Source of the DNA: Parasponia andersonii
Lineage: Eukaryota; Streptophyta; Magnoliopsida; Rosales; Cannabaceae
Assembly (NCBI GenBank): GCA_002914805.1
Contig: JXTB01000793.1
Coordinates: 56,892-120,891, forward strand
Length of the DNA: 64,000 nt
Direction of reading: 5' to 3'
The translations under genes and the position numbers were made by a program. Positions within the stretch are counted from its first letter, which is position 1, and the number at the start of each line of letters is the position of its first letter. Shown one piece after another: positions 58,310-64,000 of this stretch. The notes under the pieces are model-generated. The model was given only the letters and a program-made list of their open reading frames with translations, did not search any database and was not told where the DNA came from.

Positions 58310-59975
58310 CTTAAGCTACCTGACTTATGACAAGGAGTTGTATGCATTAGTTAGGGCTTTGGAGACATGGCAGCACTACCTATGGCCTAGAGAGTTCGTG
58401 ATTCATACTGATCATGAGTCCTTGAAACACCTGAGAGGCCAACATAAGCTAAGCAAGAGACATGCCCGATGGGTTGAGTTCATTGAGACATTTCGATACG
58501 TTATTCGATATAAACAAGGTAAGGAAAATGTTATCGCAGATGCACTTTCTCGCAGGTACGTATTACTTTCTACTTTTGATGCTTAAATACTGGGTTTTGA
58601 GCATATTAAAGAATTATATCCTTTAGACCATGACTTTAGTGAAGAGTATGTATCTTGTGAAAAGATAGCCAATGGTAACTACTTTAGGCATGAGGATTTC
58701 TTGTTTCGAGAAAATAAATTGTGCATACCAAATTGTTCTATGCGAGATTTGCTAGTGAGAGAATCACATGGGGGAGGTTTAATGGGACATTTTGGAGTTA
58801 CTAAGACCTTAACCATTTTACAAGAACACTTCTATTGGCCATACTTGAAACGAGATGTTGAGAGAATTTATGATAGATATGTCATGTGTAGGCAAGCAAA
58901 ATCCAGAGTGCAACCCCATGGTTTATATACCCCAATACCCATTCCTAGTGAGCCTTAGATTGATATTTCAATGGACTTTGTGTTAGGTTTGCCTAGGTCT
59001 AAAAGGGGTAGAGATTCAATTTTTGTGGTGGTAGATAGATTTTTTAAGATGGCACATTTCATTCCATGTCACAAATCTGATGATGCGTCCCATGTTGCTG
59101 ATTTGTTCTTTAGAGAGATCGTAAGATTGCATGACATGCCTAGAACAATTATTTTCGATAGAGATGCTAAGTTCTTGAGTTACTTCTGGAAGACTTTATG
59201 GGCTAAGTTAGGAACTAAGTTGTTGTTTTCAACTACTTGTCATCCTCAAATCGATGGTCAAACTAAAGTAGTGAATAGGACTTTATCTACTTTGTTGAGG
59301 GCCATTATTTAAAAGGATATCAAAAATTGGGAAGAGTGTTTACCGCATGTTGAGTTTGCCTATAATCGTTCTGTTCATTCTGCTACTAAATTCTCACTAT
59401 TTGAAATTATTTATGGTTTTAATCCTTTGACTCCTTTGGATTTATCACCATTACCTTTGTCTGATCATGTGAATTTAAATGGGAAAAGAAAAGTTGAATT
59501 TGTCAAGTAGATTCATGAGAAAGCAAATCTCCACATCGAACGAAAAGCTGAGCAATATGCCAAACAAGCCAACAAAGGCCAACAATAGGTGGTCTTTGAA
59601 CCTGATGATTGGGTTTGGTTGCACATGCGAAATGAGTGGTTTCTGACTCAAAGGAAATCTAAGCTGCTACCTAGAGGAGATGGACCTTTCCAAGTCTTAG
59701 AACGGATTAACGACAACGCATATAAGCTTGACTTGCCTAGTGAGTATAATGTGAGTGCTACTTTCAATGTTTCTTATTTGAGTCCTTTTGTTGCAGGTAA
59801 TAAACTTGATTTGAGGACAAATCCTTTTCAAGATGAGGGGAATGATGAGGACATGGCAAACATGAGAGTATGGAATGCGGATCCTATCCAAATTCCCATT
59901 AGTCCAGTTACAAGAGCACATGCAAAAAACTTCCAAAATGCGTTAAGTGGACTGATTCAAGGGATTTTGGTTTAG
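58310..59975 (+). pseudogene. Outer CRM-like RNase H end and integrase
   Basis: RNase H resumes with [20 protein letters not shown] and [13 protein letters not shown], ending [13 protein letters not shown]. Integrase has the zinc module (H-x5-H region GGGLMGHFG, then CRQAKSR with MC-x2-C altered), MDFVLGLP and [10 protein letters not shown] for the two Asp, and [12 protein letters not shown], where the third catalytic residue Glu is Lys (AAA). Stops occur at 58584, 58956, 59310, 59508 and 59587. The last frame, 59589-59975, crosses into the 3' LTR at 59843 without a break. Confidence 0.9.
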
Positions 59976-60649
59976 GCATGCATGTGGAGGCCTATTGATG
60001 GAGATGAATGAATTTTCTAGACCTTAACAAGCTTGATTCAAGTTCAAGAAAATCTATAGGCGCATATGGACGGGAAATCTGATATGTAAAGTCTTGAACG
60101 CCAAATCATAGCTTACTTTCCTATTTTAGTTATTAGTTTCCCAAAATGATTTATTTGCTTGTTTCCTTTTCTTTAGTGATATGTAATAGGCTAAAAATTA
60201 AGGGAGTAAAATCAAATTGCCTACCATATAATTAGTGACGAATTTAGGTTAACTATTAGGGTTATTTTCCTACTTTCTTTTTTCTGATTTTGGGTAAGTT
60301 GCCTTAGGCATTTTTAGGATGTTTTTAGACTGAAAATTTTGTGGCCTTTGACCTATATATTGTACACTTTTCATTCAATAAGGGCAGATTACAATTCATT
60401 AAAATTAAGAGTAATTTCTCTTTGGTTCTTTGAGAACTTATTCGAATTTATCAGATTTCTCTATGGCGTTTATCTCTTGACTTATCAATCGAGTTTTCTA
60501 TCATTGATTGTGGCATCTTCCTTTATACCAAGGTTCACATCTCTTTCTAGGTGTTGGGTTTAGGATTTTCCATCCGAATCTGATTGTAGAACGGTCCTAG
60601 GCATCATCTTTGTTTCGAGTTTCATCACAAGTTGGCGGGGTTCGTATCA
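59843..60649 (+). repeat. 3' LTR of the outer CRM-like element
   Basis: Starts TGATGAGGACATGGC inside the pol frame and ends TTCGTATCA. The first 133 bases still code for the pol C-terminus (to 59975). Followed by GAAATCATGG of the Tat derivative. Confidence 0.92.
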
Positions 60650-60954
60650 GAAATCATGGCTTAAACTCATCATTATTCGTGAGTTACTAATGTAAGGGCA
60701 TGTTTCCTATGTCGTGAATTTTCAAATTTTTAAAATTTTTAACATTCCAAATTTTCCTCATGCTACCTCTATGGAGAAATGACTCTTCAGCATTCCTGGT
60801 ATAAAAAAAATACTTGGCTTTATTTTTTACTTTACCAAAAATTTTTGAGTGCACATGTTTCTTCCCTCAAGCCTTCTGATATCCCCAAGTTATAGGGTTT
60901 CAAAAATTTTTCTTTCCTCAAAATTCTTTTAACTTCCTATTCGCATCTAAAGAG
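60650..60954. other. Antisense-gene promoter side of the Tat derivative
   Basis: AT-rich non-coding DNA between the CRM 3' LTR and the ATG at 60955. By position it corresponds to the promoter and leader of the antisense gene in the intact Tat element (18923-19255), but no convincing TATA box of the TATAAAAG type is left. Confidence 0.5.
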
Positions 60955-61064
60955 ATGGCCCCGAACCAGAGCCAAAAACTCTGCTATGTTCCAATCCTGA
61001 GGTTGACTTACTGAGGAAGCAAGTCTGCTTCTCTGGCAAGGTTGCCTTCTAAAGAGTCGAGGGG
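60955..61064 (+). pseudogene. Front end of a Tat antisense gene, truncated by deletion
   Basis: ATGGCCCCGAACCAGAGCCA corresponds to the start at 19256 (MASSQNQEL), and ACTTACTGAGGAAGCAAGTC corresponds to the SLRRQLCLLGG region. It ends after about 37 codons at GTCGAGGGG, where gag sequence begins on the other strand. Frameshifts are present. Confidence 0.7.
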
Positions 61065-61654
61065 ATCAATCTTTCCTTTGAATGGCTTAAGCGTTGGGAC
61101 TATGAAATCTTTTGGCTTGGGCTCTAGTTAAATCCAATCAACAAAGATTGTACAATTAATTCCTCATATAGCCTGTTCTGCTACGTCAGCAAGGGTCTGG
61201 CCATGATAGATCCTGAATCTCTTGCTAAGTTTTACCATCATTTCTCGCTTCTAGTCAGGAAGTGCATTTTTGAGGATTTTTCAGTATTGTTTATCTGCGG
61301 TTGCTTCCATCTAGAAGGGTCTTACATGACTCTATTACTCCTCGATCTAGCTGATGCAGGGATTTCCCTCTCTTATTAGGATCTGTTGCTCTTTGAATTC
61401 TTGTTGAACCTCTTTGTCAAAATTGTTTTTCCGTTCACTCCTGGCTTCATTTGCCAGTAACTCTTCGAGACAGACATTATCTCTATGAACTTTAGCAATC
61501 TTGTTCTTTAGCCCAGCCTAGCTTTATGAGCCATCTTTGCTTTCTTATTTGTTTTTGCCAAGGCGGCAAGCATTTGGTCTAGCTTTTGGTCCAAGCTGGG
61601 TCGTGCCTCCTGAGAACTATCTTCAGCCTCAGGCCACGTCCTTCTCATTGTCAT
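61065..61654 (-). pseudogene. Front of Tat gag in the deletion derivative
   Basis: On minus it starts MTMRRTWPEAEDSSQEA at 61654 and parallels the gag start at 29663: LDQKLDQMLAAL, LEELLANEARSERK, then KLSKRFRIYH. It contains several stops and ends in the LKPFKGKIDP region at the deletion point. Only the coiled N-terminus remains. Confidence 0.8.
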
Positions 61655-61742
61655 TCTCGAAGGTACCATCTAATGTTGCATGACTTTTAGTTTAGAGGAA
61701 GAGCATCGAGTAAAACTTTTAACTCTTTTTCTCATGCACTTT

Positions 61743-61761
61743 CCCACAGACGATGCCAAAC
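61743..61761 (-). other. Primer binding site of the Tat derivative
   Basis: On minus TTTGGCATCGTCTGTGGGA follows the LTR end; it differs from the site at 29754-29774 by one base in GGCGCC. Confidence 0.75.
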
Positions 61762-62506
61762 TGTTAGGGCGGTTTCCACCAACTAGCCACATGTTCTAGC
61801 TACTTTAGATTAACTCTGCTTTCAAACTAGGACGGGAAGATGGGAATGGCCACCTGTAAGACTCTTCGATAATTAAATTAGATATATTTTTTACTAGAAC
61901 TGAATAGCAAAGTGAAATTATCTATATCCCTTACCGAAAAAGATGTGCGATATTTATACCCCTGAAATTAGGAACTTAGTGGCCCCTAATTCTAGGACCA
62001 ACCACCTCCTTCCATCATTATCTGCTCTAGAAATTGTGGAATATGAATATTGCAATCTTTTATGAGGTGACATGATTTGCTCTCCACGATCTCCTTTAGT
62101 ACATGTCCAAAAGAGACGAGATTGTAGATGTCTGTTGCTCTGTTAAGGTGGTTCTTCTAACACATATGGTGAACACGATACTGCATTAAATGCTTTGTCT
62201 GAGTCCAAAGTTAAGTGTTGCCTATATAGATAATTCAATGGAAAATCCTAAGGGATTCTGACCCTTCAGACCATGAGAGGAGGTTTGGGGTCAGCTGAAC
62301 CTACCCAAGGTTTATCCGATATGAGCCCGAGATAGGGTTAACTCTCATATATGTAGGTTAACAGTTCCCTACTACGCTGCACGAAACTCATGTAATAATT
62401 AAATAGTGTTTTCAGGGCCAGAGCCTGCATTAAGTTTGTCGTTCTCTGCCACTTGTCTAGCTATCTTTCAATCCATGTGGCACACATTACAAAAATAGGC
62501 CCTACA
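61762..62506 (-). repeat. 5' LTR of the Tat derivative
   Basis: On plus TGTTAGGGCGGTTTCC to GGCCCTACA, pairing with 48007-48755. It carries a single diverged form of the unit that is amplified as a 61-bp array in the LTRs at 18 and 30 kb. Confidence 0.85.
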
Positions 62507-62517
62507 CCAACTTTGTA

Positions 62518-63451
62518 AAAATTCCATATTGCTACCCTCAAATTCATTATTTTAATATATTTTTGAATCATTGATCAATTTCCATATGTTGTTGGCCAAG
62601 AATTTGTAGAAAAATGAACAAGAAAATAATAAAAAAGATATTAGGACAAACTCTATTTTAGTTTGTTTGAGTGAAGTGAATAAATATTTTTATGAAAAAA
62701 ATTCACTGAACAAAGGTTGATGATGTGTAGAAAAAAAATAGCGAAAAAGAAGTAAAGAGTTTTTTTTTTTTTTAAAAAAAAAAGAAAAAAAAACGGTAGA
62801 GGAAATAGATAACTACGACGTGCTATATTTGATAGGAAAGAAAAGTTTTAATAAAAAAGTAGAGGAAAACTAAAATTTAGGTTGTTTGGCAAGAGGGTAA
62901 AAGAGAGAAAAGAGAAAAGGGGACGCAGATGCTCTATCAGATTCCTCTATCCTCCTTTCTGTCCAACCAATAAAAATATCACAACTCCTTTATTTAATTT
63001 CTGGTATAAATAATAAACTCACGACTTAAATGAGACTTTAACATCCCAAAGTACGTCATAGTTATCTCTTTCCTCTACCATTTTTTTTCTTTTTTTTTTT
63101 AAAATTGTGCGATTTTTTTTTTCTACACATCATCAACCTTTGTTCAGTGATTTTTTTTTTCATAAAAATATTTATTCACTTCACTCAAACAAACTAAAAT
63201 AGAGTTTGTCCTAATATCTTTTTTATTATTTTCTTGTTCATTTTTTCTACAAATTATTGGCCAACAACATATGGAAATGAATCAACGATTCAAAAAATAT
63301 ATTAAAATAATGAATTTGAGGGTAGCAATATGGAATTTGAGCATCTGCGTCCCTTTTTCTCTTTTCTCCCTTTTCCCCTCCTGTCAAACAACCTAAATTT
63401 TAGTTTTCCTCCACTTTTCTATTAAAACTTTTCTTTCCTATCAAATATAGC
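62518..63451. repeat. Overlapping inverted-repeat structure L1-Q-M-L1'-Q'
   Basis: Segment L1 (62518-62821) recurs inverted as L1' (63053-63338). Segment Q (62822-62934) recurs inverted as Q' (63339-63451). M (62935-63052) is single-copy. The arms are highly similar, for example GCTATATTTGATAGGAAAG at Q start against CTTTCCTATCAAATATAGC at Q' end. In a simple palindrome the order on the right would be Q'-L1'; here it is L1'-Q'. The arms are AT-rich and non-coding. It may be a foldback or MITE-type element that rearranged. Confidence 0.8.
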
Positions 63452-63561
63452 CTAAAACTGCAACAAAACAACTATATCTAATACAACATATATATCAAGT
63501 TTGAGCATTTTTTGTTTTTTTTTTTTAAAATTAATGTATATACATATATATATATATATGA

Positions 63562-63770
63562 GAGCTAGTACAATAAGTATTTTTTTTATTCACTATCGGT
63601 AGGTATATTAATTTTCAAAAATCTAAAGATTATTATTAATTATATTAGAACGAGTTCTAATGGGAATTAAATGACAATATTTATATGTGTAATCGTTAGA
63701 TTGAAATCTAATGGTCAAAATTTATATACTTATCGATAGTGAATTAAAAAAATACCTATTGTACTAGTTC
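63562..63770. mobile_element. MITE with about 45-bp inverted ends (209 bp)
   Basis: The left end GAGCTAGTACAATAAGTATT and the reversed right end GAACTAGTACAATAGGTATT continue as inverted repeats through TTATTCACTATCGGTA. The core is AT-rich and non-coding. It sits in TA-repeats on both sides, which obscures the target duplication. The end motif ACAATARGTATTTTTT resembles that of the element at 8.4 kb. Confidence 0.7.
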
Positions 63771-63965
63771 CCTATATATATATATTACCATGTAAAAGAA
63801 TGCTACGTTAACTCTTTTCATTTATTTCATTTCTTTAATCATAGAAATTAGTTATTTAAAATGCCTAATAAAAAAGAAAAGAAATTACTAATGGCATTTG
63901 TTTAGCTCTTTAAATAGTTAAATGACTATATAGTCATTTTTTATTAACAATTTTCTAATAGTGTT

Positions 63966-64000
63966 TGTTGGAGCGGTTTCACACCAGTCGTCCACGTGTC
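63966..64000 (-). repeat. Start of another Tat LTR, cut by window end
   Basis: TGTTGGAGCGGTTTCACACC followed by AGTCGTCCACGTGTC matches the LTR start at 18116 (TGTTGGAGCAAGTTTCTCAC, then AGCCGTCCACGTGTC). On the minus strand this is the LTR 3' end, so further Tat sequence should lie to the right. Confidence 0.8.

Larger units (their letters stand above)
48796..60649 (+). mobile_element. CRM-like chromovirus, outer copy, interrupted by an inverted relative
   Basis: LTRs at about 48796-49600 and 59843-60649 (807 bp), primer site TTTGGTATCAGAGAC at 49601, gag, protease, RT, RNase H and integrase. The pol frame runs on through the 3' LTR start to 59975, so coding and LTR overlap. That overlap, with gag of the EEYYKEMEIAMIRA type, suggests the centromeric CRM lineage; Galadriel or Reina cannot be ruled out by eye. 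The frame is split at 53374/58315 by an inverted element with a CTTAA duplication. Many stops and a Lys in place of the integrase catalytic Glu make it inactive. Confidence 0.82.
48007..62506 (-). mobile_element. Tat deletion derivative hosting nested chromoviruses
   Basis: A Tat-type element on minus with LTRs at 48007-48755 (3') and 61762-62506 (5'), a Tat primer site, the gag front (61065-61654) and the front of the antisense gene (60955-61064). All of protease to integrase is missing. Its LTRs share blocks and order with the Tat element at 18-31 kb. A CRM-like element occupies about 48796-60649 inside it. Without that insert it would be about 2.6 kb. Flanks CAAAT and CCAAC do not match well, so the target duplication is unproven. 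Confidence 0.8.

Overview
The window looks like plant nuclear DNA. It is AT-rich, its genes have introns, it holds a plant-type terpene synthase and a cytosolic ribosomal protein gene, and most of it is LTR retrotransposons with plant-type primer sites and domain orders. The species cannot be named from what is visible. Two host genes look intact: a seven-exon terpene synthase on + (5406-8195, 583 codons after splicing) and a two-exon gene for 60S ribosomal protein L8/uL2 on - (15339-17091, 261 codons).

Layout. 1-3.5 kb: 5' part of a decayed Ty1/copia element on -, cut by the left edge. 5.4-8.2 kb: terpene synthase, followed by a small MITE. About 9.6 kb: a 41-codon relic of a Rab geranylgeranyltransferase beta gene. 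11.3-12.7 kb: plastid DNA in the nucleus (psbA-trnH spacer, trnH, rpl2), with the rpl2 piece duplicated in tandem. 13.5-14.7 kb: AT-rich tandem repeats and a tRNA-Lys-like relic. 15.3-17.3 kb: RPL8 with a telo-box and site II promoter.

18.1-30.9 kb: a nearly complete Tat-lineage Ty3/gypsy element on -, bounded by a 6-bp target-site duplication. It carries a separate, spliced antisense gene with its own TATA box, a 100-bp minisatellite, and 61-bp repeats in the LTR U3. 33.3-45.4 kb: a tRNA-derived SINE split by a Tekay-like chromovirus on +. This element has two successive gag-like reading frames, and its 5' LTR lacks about 1.69 kb, including the TATA box. 45.7-46.2 kb: a MITE with a TTA duplication.

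48.0-62.5 kb: three nested layers. A deletion-derived Tat relic on - contains a CRM-like chromovirus on +, and that contains an inverted, internally deleted relative with a perfect CTTAA duplication. 62.5-63.8 kb: an unusual overlapping inverted-repeat structure and another MITE. At 63966 a further Tat LTR begins and leaves the window.

Interplay. The host genes are independent housekeeping and specialised-metabolism loci and do not form an operon-like pathway. The retroelements are mostly dead: they carry in-frame stops, and two of three integrases have Lys in place of the catalytic Glu. I see no convincing new defence, metabolic or regulatory system. The least ordinary items are the tandem gag-like frames of the Tekay element, the promoter-bearing antisense gene of the Tat element with its repeat arrays, and the overlapping inverted repeats near 63 kb. 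Assembly gaps at 18811-18922 and 48786-48815 both fall at retrotransposon LTRs.
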